Positions 1 through 5,719 of a DNA stretch of 5,719 nt are shown here, one piece after another (positions within the stretch are counted from its first letter, which is position 1; each line of letters opens with the position of its first letter). A model generated the notes under the pieces. It saw only the letters and a list, made by a program, of their open reading frames with translations, did not search any database and was not told the origin of the DNA. The stretch lies in NCBI GenBank assembly GCA_947071285.1, contig CAMTFK010000272.1, positions 1 through 5,719 on the forward strand, given 5' to 3'. This DNA is from an uncultured Bacteroides sp. Lineage in GTDB: Bacteria > Bacteroidota > Bacteroidia > Bacteroidales > Bacteroidaceae. The position numbers and the translations under genes are program-made.

Positions 1-1542
1 CAGACGCACATGCTGGATCGTGGTCTGAACGCCCTGCGTATGTATCCTGTTCCTGCCGATGTGCGCCGTCTGATGTACCGGGTGAAACATGCGCAAGGGG
101 TGGATATCACCCGTATCTTCTGTGGCTTGAATGAAACAAGGAACATCATTCCTTCCATTAAATATGCGCTGGAGGCGGGGATGATACCGCAAGCCACGCT
201 TTGCATCACGCACTCGCCTGTGCATACGGTGGAATATTATGCTCATGTTGCCGACCAACTGATTGAAGCGGGAGCACCCGAAATCTGTCTGAAAGATATG
301 GCAGGTATCGGTCGCCCGGGAATGCTGGGACGGTTGACGAAGACAATTAAGGAAAGGCATCCGGAGGTGATTATTCAGTATCACGGTCATAGCGGTCCGG
401 GTTTGTCGATGGCTTCTATCCTCGAAGTCTGCGAGAATGGGGCGGACATTATCGACGTAGCCATGGAGCCTATGTCCTGGGGTAAAGTACATCCGGACGT
501 GATTTCAGTGCAGGCGATGTTGAAAGACCTGGGATTCCAGGTGCCGGATATCAATATGAAGGCTTATATGAAGGCGCGTGCCATGACACAAGAGTTTATT
601 GACGACTTTCTGGGTTATTTCATGGACCCAACGAATAAACATATGTCCTCTCTGTTGTTGAAGTGCGGTCTGCCGGGTGGTATGATGGGCTCTATGATGG
701 CGGATTTGAAGGGCGTGCATTCGGGAATCAACATGATATTGAGAGGAAAGAATGAACCGGAACTCAGTATTGATGACCTCTTGGTGATGCTGTTCGACGA
801 AGTGGAATATGTATGGCCTAAACTGGGTTATCCACCATTGGTGACGCCTTTCAGTCAATATGTGAAGAACGTGGCGTTGATGAATCTTATGCAGTTGGTA
901 AAGGGTGAGGAGCGCTGGACGATGATAGATAATCATACCTGGGACATGATTTTGGGTAAGAGCGGGCGTCTGCCCGGCGAACTGGCTCCTGAAATTGTGG
1001 AACTGGCGAAGTCAAAAGGATATGAGTTTGTGGATACAGACCCGCAGTTGAATTATCCGGATGCTCTGGATGAATTCCGGAAGGAAATGAATGAGAACGG
1101 ATGGGAGTATGGCAAAGATGATGACGAACTCTTCGAACTGGCTATGCACGACCGTCAGTATCGTGATTATAAGTCGGGTGCCGCCAAGAAACGTTTCGAA
1201 GATGAACTGCAACGTGCCAAAGATGCCGCTATGGCGAAGAACGGATACTCGGAAGAGGACATCAAGAAGCTGAAACGCGCCAAGGCCGACCCGATTATAG
1301 CTCCGGATAAAGGACAGGTGTTGTGGGAAGTATCCGTAGAAGGTCCTTCAGTAGCTCCGTTCATCGGCCGCAAATACCAGCACGACGAAGTGTTCTGCTA
1401 TCTTTCCACCCCGTGGGGAGAGTACGAAAAATTGCTGACCGGATTTACCGGACGTATCGTAGAAATATGTGCCAAACAAGGCGACATTGTGAATAAGGGC
1501 GATGTGATTGCTTATATTCAGAGAAGCGATATCTTTGCGTAA
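1..1542 (+). CDS. Carboxyltransferase subunit of a biotin-dependent (de)carboxylase (oxaloacetate decarboxylase alpha / pyruvate carboxylase subunit B family), 5'-truncated by the window edge
   Basis: This family moves a carboxyl group between carboxybiotin and a 2-oxoacid (pyruvate/oxaloacetate) in a metal-dependent TIM barrel. Numbering is from the Met at position 10. K95 in LKDMAGI matches the carboxylated active-site lysine, and H125/H127 in QYHGHSGP match the metal-binding His-x-His of the transcarboxylase 5S family. The PYC/OADA domain follows, with LPGGMMGS (221-228) and PPLVTPFSQYV (275-285). Residues 350-425 are charged and probably helical, and 428-504 is a biotinyl/lipoyl-like fold. 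The frame is open to base 1 (Q-T-H precedes that Met), and the usual N-terminal RD-x-x-QS metal motif is missing, so roughly 80 residues probably lie upstream. The C-terminal domain lacks the A-M-K-M biotinylation motif: W469 of STPWGEYE sits about where the lysine should be. A separate biotin carrier protein is therefore likely needed. Sodium-pump decarboxylase versus anaplerotic carboxylase cannot be decided from this subunit. The TAA stop is at 1540-1542. Family call is firm; exact substrate direction is not. Confidence 0.9.
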   Translation, partial: QTHMLDRGLNALRMYPVPADVRRLMYRVKHAQGVDITRIFCGLNETRNIIPSIKYALEAGMIPQATLCITHSPVHTVEYYAHVADQLIEAGAPEICLKDMAGIGRPGMLGRLTKTIKERHPEVIIQYHGHSGPGLSMASILEVCENGADIIDVAMEPMSWGKVHPDVISVQAMLKDLGFQVPDINMKAYMKARAMTQEFIDDFLGYFMDPTNKHMSSLLLKCGLPGGMMGSMMADLKGVHSGINMILRGKNEPELSIDDLLVMLFDEVEYVWPKLGYPPLVTPFSQYVKNVALMNLMQLVKGEERWTMIDNHTWDMILGKSGRLPGELAPEIVELAKSKGYEFVDTDPQLNYPDALDEFRKEMNENGWEYGKDDDELFELAMHDRQYRDYKSGAAKKRFEDELQRAKDAAMAKNGYSEEDIKKLKRAKADPIIAPDKGQVLWEVSVEGPSVAPFIGRKYQHDEVFCYLSTPWGEYEKLLTGFTGRIVEICAKQGDIVNKGDVIAYIQRSDIFA

Positions 1543-1544
1543 TT

Positions 1545-1580
1545 TAGTGATTAGCGGTTAGTTAGTGATTAGCGGTTAGT
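1545..1580. repeat. Two exact tandem copies of an 18-bp unit
   Basis: The unit tagtgattagcggttagt occurs at 1545-1562 and again, without a gap, at 1563-1580. Each unit is itself heptameric (TAGTGAT, TAGCGGT, then TAGT). It starts 2 bp after the stop codon of the carboxyltransferase. The second copy forms the beginning of the left arm of the large inverted repeat that follows, so the first copy looks like a duplication of part of that arm. Confidence 0.9.
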
Positions 1581-1650
1581 GATTAGTGATAAGCAGGCTG
1601 CGCTATGATGCCGCAGGTACTAATCACTAATCACTAACCGCTAATCACTA
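1563..1650. terminator. Perfect 28-bp inverted repeat with 32-nt loop between convergent genes; probable bidirectional terminator
   Basis: The left arm 1563-1590 is exactly reverse-complementary to 1623-1650. Each arm, read inward, consists of four heptamers: TAGTGAT, TAGCGGT, TAGTGAT, TAGTGAT. The loop, 1591-1622, contains a smaller hairpin with CTGCG at 1598-1602 pairing with CGCAG at 1612-1616. It lies between two genes that converge, the usual place for a terminator serving both strands. It is AT-rich and has no clear run of T after the stem, so it is not a classical intrinsic terminator and function is inferred from position. The last three bases of the right arm, 1648-1650, are the kinase's TAG stop codon. 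It may instead be, or also be, a copy of a dispersed intergenic repeat family. Confidence 0.6.
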
Positions 1651-4314
1651 TTCCACCCACCTCTTAATCGTCTCCTTCAGCCCCTCCTGTGTGAAAGGTT
1701 TCGTCAGGAAATCGTTGCATCCGGCGTCGAAGGCAGCTTTCCGGTCATGGTCGTAGGCGAAGGCTGTCAGGGCAACGATGGGAACGGTGGGGGACAGTTC
1801 ACGGATGATTCTCGTCGCATCCAGTCCGCCGAGGTTTGGCATCTTCATATCCATCAGAATAATATCCGGTTTTATCTCTACAAACATGTTGACGGCTTCC
1901 ATACCGTCTTTGGCGCGTTCCAGATGATATTCTTTTCCAAGAATAGCTTTGGTCAGGATGTAATTGCTGTCCGTGTCTTCGGCTATCAGGACGGTTTTCA
2001 GTGCAGTGTCCTGAGGAAGTGTAGCCGGAGTGGCTTCTGCACTCTCAGCCACTATGCTTTGTTCGTCAGCCGTCCATTCATTTCCTTTAAGGGCGTTTTT
2101 CAGCATTTCTTTATCCTCTTCTTCCTTGGCGGCGTTTGCGGGTAGGGTAAAGGTGAAAGTAGTGCCTTTATTCAGTTCGGAAGTAACGGAAATGTTTCCG
2201 CCCAGACGCTCGATGATGGTCTTGCAGATGGCTAATCCCAACCCTGTGCCCTGCGCGAAATTGTTGGCTTTCACAAAGCGTTCGAATACCTTTCCTATCT
2301 TTTCGGGAGCGATGCCTGTGCCCGTATCAGTCACGTGAAACACAATGTTTTCTCCCTCCCGGCGGTAACCATAACTGATGCTGCCTTGGGTGGTGAACTT
2401 GAAGGCATTGCCTATCAGGTTGGATATGACTTGGAAGATACGGTTCTTGTCCGAGGCGATACTGATTTCCTCGTCCGATGCTTCGAATATCAGTTCTACC
2501 CCTGTAGGGCAGCGGAAGACGTGTGCATCATGGATTTCCTTGCAAAGCGGATGCAGGCGAACCGTGGCTATGCTGAACTCCACAATGCCGGCTTCTATCT
2601 TCGAGAGGTCGAGGATTTCATTGATGAGTTGTAGCAGGCGTTCGTTGTTTGCCTCTACTATGTCATAATAACTTTTGCGTTCTTCGGTATTATCACTTTC
2701 GGCAATGATGCGTGAGAAGCCGACGATGGCATTGAGCGGCGTACGTATTTCATGGCTCATATTGGCAAGGAATGCCGATTTGAGCTGGTCGGATGTTTCG
2801 GCTTTTTCTTTGGCAATCATCAGCTCCCGTCTCATCAGCTCCATGTCGGTGATGTCCCATTCGATGTTCAGCAGGATGGGGGAGAAGTCTTTGCTTTCAA
2901 TCCTCATCTTCCGTTTGTCGAGGAAAAGCGGGTTTCCCTGTCCGTCACGCTCTTCGGTAATCCAGTGCATCTCTTGTCCGGTGGCGGCTATTTCCATGTC
3001 TTGCTGGCGCTTTTCACGGGCTATTTCCTGGGGATAGAAATCAAAGTCGTCCCTTCCCAAGGCCTCTTGCATGGGAACGTTGCGGTTGTACGACTCACGG
3101 TTGCGATACAGATATTTGAAGTCATTCTTGATGTCCTTCACGACGATGCCTGCGGGCAGGTGCTCTATGATTTTATCTAATATCTGGTTGAAGCGCTTGA
3201 TTTGCTGTTCGTGGAGAATGCGTTGGGATACGTCCCGTCCAAATGCCCAGAGAGTTCCTATGCCTTCGTCGCTGATGATCCAGTAAGAATTACATTCGTA
3301 GGCCAATATGCCCGGACAGAGTGGAAGCGGGTTGTATATGGTGAAAGTCTGCTGTCTTTCTCCTTTCCTGACGGCGGTCACCATCCTTTGCCAGTCTTCC
3401 TTGTTTTGGGCATACGACTGAATCTCATATATCTTCAATTGAGTGATATCTTCCGTGCTGCCCAGATTATGGTGCAGCATGAACTGGCGGTTGGCGAATA
3501 TCAGTGTGCCGTCTTCGCGGGCGGCAAAAATGTCTTCCGTTGAGTTGTTGATGGCGTGAGTCAGTAGGTTGATGTCATTGCGCCTTTGCTGGATGTCGGT
3601 GATGTTTTGTATGTATCCTTCCAGGGTGATACTGCCGTCCTTGTAACATTCACGGGCAAAGGCTTTCAGGCGGATGTAATATATCTTTTCGTTGTAGAAG
3701 ATGCGGTAATCTATGCTCTCTTCCATGTCTCCTTTCATGTTTGCTGCGAGCCAGTCATTGAAAGAGGCCCTGTCTTCGGGGAGGATGGTGTTCAGGTATG
3801 CATCCATCCGGATGTTTTGTGGCATGTCCGTGCACATGACCCCTGTTTGGCCTGCATAGCTAAATTCCTGTTTGGAGGTGTCATAGAACCAACTGCCGAT
3901 GAGGGCAGCTTTCTGTATCTCAAACAGTTCCCGGTTTTTGTTTTCCAGTTCCAGCTTGCGCTGGCTGCGTTCGGTAATGTCACGATACTGGCATAGTATG
4001 AAATCACCATAAGGCTGCATGATGCATTTGAAAAAATAAGTCTCGTTCCGTAACACGAGTTCGTAGTTGCGGGTGGATTTTATTTTTCGCAACAGTACTT
4101 TCCGGAATTCCGGGTAGAACTCGCTGTAAGTTCTGGGCGGTAACATGGTCAATAGATTCTTGCCGAGCAACTTTTCTTCTTTCATGAACCAAAGGTCTAC
4201 GTTGTGGACAGCTATGTCTACGCAGACGCCATCCTTATCCATGAGTATCAGGGTGTCTGATACCATGTTCAGGAGTTTTTCGGAATTATTCGTGTCTTTC
4301 AGAATGCTTTTCAT
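1648..4314 (-). CDS. Cytoplasmic multi-PAS hybrid sensor histidine kinase with C-terminal receiver domain
   Basis: A hybrid two-component kinase: it autophosphorylates on a histidine and passes the phosphate to its own receiver, probably feeding a phosphorelay. Domains of the 888-residue protein: four PAS-like sensor modules at about 12-114, 131-242, 250-364 and 376-490, each ending in a PAC-like stretch such as RDITERSQ, QNITDIQQ, GRDVSQRI or EWDITDME; a short coiled coil; HisKA with the H-box FLANMSHEIRTPLN (phospho-acceptor H521); HATPase with N-box NLIGNAFKFT (N636), G1 box DTGTGI (D663), F-box VFERF and G2 box GTGLGLAI; an acidic linker at about 728-772; and a receiver with acidic D780, phospho-acceptor D822, T850 and K872. 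All catalytic residues seen are intact. There is no signal peptide, membrane segment or DNA-binding output domain, so it is probably cytosolic, senses an internal cue, and differs from the Bacteroides AraC-type one-piece hybrid regulators. The start is fixed: it is the first in-frame ATG after an in-frame TAA at 4330-4332. The ligand is unknown. It follows the glycosyltransferase gene by 39 bp, suggesting co-transcription. Confidence 0.95.
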   Translation of the reverse strand: MKSILKDTNNSEKLLNMVSDTLILMDKDGVCVDIAVHNVDLWFMKEEKLLGKNLLTMLPPRTYSEFYPEFRKVLLRKIKSTRNYELVLRNETYFFKCIMQPYGDFILCQYRDITERSQRKLELENKNRELFEIQKAALIGSWFYDTSKQEFSYAGQTGVMCTDMPQNIRMDAYLNTILPEDRASFNDWLAANMKGDMEESIDYRIFYNEKIYYIRLKAFARECYKDGSITLEGYIQNITDIQQRRNDINLLTHAINNSTEDIFAAREDGTLIFANRQFMLHHNLGSTEDITQLKIYEIQSYAQNKEDWQRMVTAVRKGERQQTFTIYNPLPLCPGILAYECNSYWIISDEGIGTLWAFGRDVSQRILHEQQIKRFNQILDKIIEHLPAGIVVKDIKNDFKYLYRNRESYNRNVPMQEALGRDDFDFYPQEIAREKRQQDMEIAATGQEMHWITEERDGQGNPLFLDKRKMRIESKDFSPILLNIEWDITDMELMRRELMIAKEKAETSDQLKSAFLANMSHEIRTPLNAIVGFSRIIAESDNTEERKSYYDIVEANNERLLQLINEILDLSKIEAGIVEFSIATVRLHPLCKEIHDAHVFRCPTGVELIFEASDEEISIASDKNRIFQVISNLIGNAFKFTTQGSISYGYRREGENIVFHVTDTGTGIAPEKIGKVFERFVKANNFAQGTGLGLAICKTIIERLGGNISVTSELNKGTTFTFTLPANAAKEEEDKEMLKNALKGNEWTADEQSIVAESAEATPATLPQDTALKTVLIAEDTDSNYILTKAILGKEYHLERAKDGMEAVNMFVEIKPDIILMDMKMPNLGGLDATRIIRELSPTVPIVALTAFAYDHDRKAAFDAGCNDFLTKPFTQEGLKETIKRWVE

Positions 4315-4353
4315 TGTCTTTCTTTGTATTTAGATTTATGGGTAGGTGTGTTT

Positions 4354-5550
4354 TTATCGGTCTGCTCTTCGTGCTTTTTCCCAAGCCCCGCTTTTGTTGC
4401 CTTTGCGCTTGCTCAGGTATCGGAATCCCCTTATTACGTTGACGTTCATGAAGAGGAAATAATAAGGGATAAAGAGTAATTTATTCTTGATGTGTTTCCG
4501 TGAGAGGATGTATCCCCAGATTCCCATCAGGTAGAACAGTATTTGCAGCCCCAGGATGACAGCGTAAAACTGCGGTTGGGCACTCGTGAAGAGCAACACC
4601 ACGTTGAGGGGAAGCAACAGGAATAACAAGATAGGAGTGATGGACCACCGCAGGACACGATGGGATACATATTGGAAATTGAGCAAGCCATAACGGAAGG
4701 GATTCAGCAACGGGCGCAATCGCCAGATGGACTGTAAACCTCCGGCTGCAATGCGTACCTTGCGTTTTTCCTCTTCCTGCATATCTGCCGAACCGCTTTC
4801 GGTGGCGTAGGCGGCAGCGCAATAGGCAATGGTGTAACCTCGCATGACGATGCGCAGGGAAAGAATGAAATCATCGAGCAATGTATCTGTCCTCATGTCT
4901 TCAAACAGTTCGCTGCGCACGGCAAACAGTTCTCCGGCGGCGCCTACGGCCGAGTAGAGGCGTGAGTCGAGGGCTTTCAGGGTGGACTCGTATTTCCAGT
5001 AGATGCCTTCTCCGCCCGATGCGGCATTATCCTTGGTTTGCATGGCAATGCGTTTTTCGCCTGCCACGCAGCCCACTTTGGGGTTGGCAAAGGCGTGGAC
5101 TATTTCACGCAGGGCTTCCCGGTTCAGGTGTGTGTTGGCATCGGTGAATATGACAAGGGGAGTTTTTACGAATTTCATGCCCCGGTTGAGTGCAGCGGTT
5201 TTTCCCTGCCGTTCGGGTTGATGGAGCACGGTGGCTTGCGGCCAGCGTGCGAGGCGTTCGTTGGTATGGTCGTTGCTGCCGTCCGTAACCCAGAATATTT
5301 GTAACTTCTCTGCGGGATAATCCAGTTCGAGGCAGTTTTGCATCTTCTCATCTACAACGTCTTCTTCGTTATAGGCGGCTATGAAAAGGGTTAGTTCGGG
5401 CAATTCTGCATCGGGAGGCATGGGGTAGTGTATCGGTTTGCGGAAAGTTTCTTTAATCTTGACCAGAATGTACAATACAATTCCATATCCTATGTAGGTG
5501 TAGAATACGATAAACAGGCTTATCCAGAATAATATCTCGAAAGTTCTCAT
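4354..5550 (-). CDS. Membrane-bound family 2 glycosyltransferase (cellulose synthase/PgaC/hyaluronan synthase-like)
   Basis: Probably an inner-membrane processive or single-sugar transferase that uses a nucleotide sugar in the cytosol to build an exported or surface glycan. The 398-residue protein has an N-terminal membrane helix (about 6-31) and a GT-A domain with AAYNEED (58-64), the nucleotide-binding aspartate D90 in VTDGSNDHT, a DxD-like D137-A-N in FTDANT, and a probable catalytic-base pair D226/D227 in LLDDF. It ends with hydrophobic segments at about 303-322, 328-349 and 356-373 and a basic tail. The position of the Q-x-x-R-W motif of processive synthases reads KRKVRIA (262-268), so the Trp is absent and true processivity is uncertain. 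The start is well set: an in-frame TGA lies at 5563-5565, and the ATG at 5548-5550 is the first after it. It is the first gene of a probable two-gene unit with the hybrid kinase. The sugar donor and product cannot be read from the sequence. Confidence 0.92.
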   Translation of the reverse strand: MRTFEILFWISLFIVFYTYIGYGIVLYILVKIKETFRKPIHYPMPPDAELPELTLFIAAYNEEDVVDEKMQNCLELDYPAEKLQIFWVTDGSNDHTNERLARWPQATVLHQPERQGKTAALNRGMKFVKTPLVIFTDANTHLNREALREIVHAFANPKVGCVAGEKRIAMQTKDNAASGGEGIYWKYESTLKALDSRLYSAVGAAGELFAVRSELFEDMRTDTLLDDFILSLRIVMRGYTIAYCAAAYATESGSADMQEEEKRKVRIAAGGLQSIWRLRPLLNPFRYGLLNFQYVSHRVLRWSITPILLFLLLPLNVVLLFTSAQPQFYAVILGLQILFYLMGIWGYILSRKHIKNKLLFIPYYFLFMNVNVIRGFRYLSKRKGNKSGAWEKARRADR

Positions 5551-5596
5551 GGTGTGATGTTCTCAGTTTTGTTTAAGGTAAACCAATAATAACCCC

Positions 5597-5628
5597 CAAA
5601 AATATAGATAATCTTTTATTACTGCAAG
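5597..5628 (-). promoter_or_regulatory. Predicted Bacteroides-type housekeeping promoter for the glycosyltransferase-kinase unit
   Basis: On the minus strand the -7 element reads TATTTTTG (5604-5597), an exact match to TAnnTTTG, the Bacteroides -7 consensus. A CTTG (5628-5625) stands in the place of the -33 TTTG/TTG element, with 20 bp between TTG and the -7 box, in the usual range. Transcription would begin near 5590, giving a leader of about 40 nt before the ATG at 5550. No strong Shine-Dalgarno sequence is present, which is normal in this phylum. The site is predicted from consensus only. Confidence 0.6.
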
Positions 5629-5665
5629 AAAAGGGGAAGAATTATGATTTATAATGTGCAGTAAT
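5618..5665. repeat. 9-bp inverted repeat (attactgca / tgcagtaat) overlapping the promoter's -33 element
   Basis: attactgca at 5618-5626 is the exact reverse complement of tgcagtaat at 5657-5665, with a 30-nt spacer. The spacer contains a smaller inverted pair, attat (5641-5645) and ataat (5651-5655), around a 5-nt loop. The inner half-site covers part of the predicted -33 element (5625-5628) and the other lies upstream, the arrangement expected for a regulator binding at two half-sites. A 9-bp dyad in AT-rich DNA can also arise by chance, so an operator role is only a suggestion. Confidence 0.4.
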
Positions 5666-5696
5666 GAAGCAAATGATAAGCGATACTATCTTAATT

Positions 5697-5718
5697 CTCC
5701 TCCTCTTGGGAGGAGGAG
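5697..5718. repeat. Perfect 9-bp stem with 4-nt loop (ctcctcctc-ttgg-gaggaggag) at the right edge; possible terminator or dispersed intergenic repeat
   Basis: ctcctcctc at 5697-5705 pairs fully with gaggaggag at 5710-5718 around a ttgg loop. The stem is GC-rich compared with the AT-rich surroundings. On the minus strand it is followed by AATTAAG, a weak tail for an intrinsic terminator of a gene arriving from the right. The element may continue past the window, so its full form cannot be judged. The bases between it and the promoter (about 5666-5696) show no gene or other structure. Confidence 0.5.
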
Positions 5719-5719
5719 T

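Noticed and set aside
10..12. ATG at position 10 as the true start of the carboxyltransferase
   Set aside because: The frame is open to the window's left edge, and the family's N-terminal RD-x-x-QS metal motif must lie upstream, so this Met is internal.
505..936. 143-codon open frame on the minus strand inside the carboxyltransferase gene
   Set aside because: It lies fully antisense to a strongly conserved enzyme; its His/Gln-rich translation fits no family and is a shadow of the real frame.
1543..1650. CRISPR array
   Set aside because: The repeats are contiguous heptamers with inverted symmetry and no unique spacers of regular length.
1543..1650. Insertion sequence end or MITE
   Set aside because: No flanking target-site duplication or transposase is visible. 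A MITE-like origin is possible but not supported by the window alone.
1747..4192. Several 60-142 codon open frames on the plus strand, and minor minus-strand frames, within the hybrid kinase gene
   Set aside because: All overlap a continuous 888-residue protein with intact kinase and receiver motifs, and none shows domain motifs of its own.
4881..5304. Three overlapping 72-88 codon plus-strand frames opposite the glycosyltransferase
   Set aside because: They are antisense to the GT-A core, with Arg/Cys/Trp-rich translations typical of shadow frames.
5551..5719. Small protein gene or RNA gene in the right-hand non-coding region
   Set aside because: Only very short open frames are present (for example seven codons from 5644), and no tRNA, riboswitch or other known RNA fold was recognised.

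Overview
The window looks like chromosomal DNA from a gut Bacteroidales bacterium, most likely Bacteroides or a close relative. The evidence is: a carboxyltransferase-type enzyme resembling the Bacteroidales oxaloacetate decarboxylase/pyruvate carboxylase subunit B family; a multi-PAS hybrid histidine kinase; starts without a strong Shine-Dalgarno sequence; and an upstream region containing a good match to the Bacteroides promoter consensus (TTG, 20-bp spacer, TAnnTTTG). The genus call rests on recognition by eye, not on a search.

Layout. Positions 1-1542 (+) hold the 3' part of the carboxyltransferase gene, whose start lies beyond the left edge. Positions 1543-1650 hold an intergenic structure built from the heptamer TAGTGAT and its variant TAGCGGT: an 18-bp tandem repeat and a perfect 28-bp inverted repeat, lying between two convergent genes. 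Positions 1648-4314 (-) hold a complete 888-residue hybrid sensor kinase with four PAS-like domains, HisKA, HATPase and a C-terminal receiver. Positions 4354-5550 (-) hold a complete 398-residue membrane family 2 glycosyltransferase. Positions 5551-5719 contain no gene. They hold a predicted promoter reading leftward, a 9-bp dyad overlapping its -33 element, and a GGAGGAG-type hairpin at the right edge.

How the genes relate. The glycosyltransferase and the kinase lie 39 bp apart on the same strand with no hairpin between them, so they are probably one transcription unit driven from the promoter near 5600. A link between surface or extracellular glycan synthesis and phosphorelay signalling is a reasonable inference, but the sequence does not prove it. 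The carboxyltransferase is a separate central-metabolism unit that converges on the kinase. The repeat between them probably ends transcription from both sides, and it also supplies the kinase's stop codon.

The most unusual items are the heptamer-based inverted repeat, which places stop codons in all three frames on both strands, and the biotinyl-like C-terminal domain of the carboxyltransferase, which lacks the biotin-accepting lysine motif. No clearly new defence, mobile or CRISPR-like system is visible.
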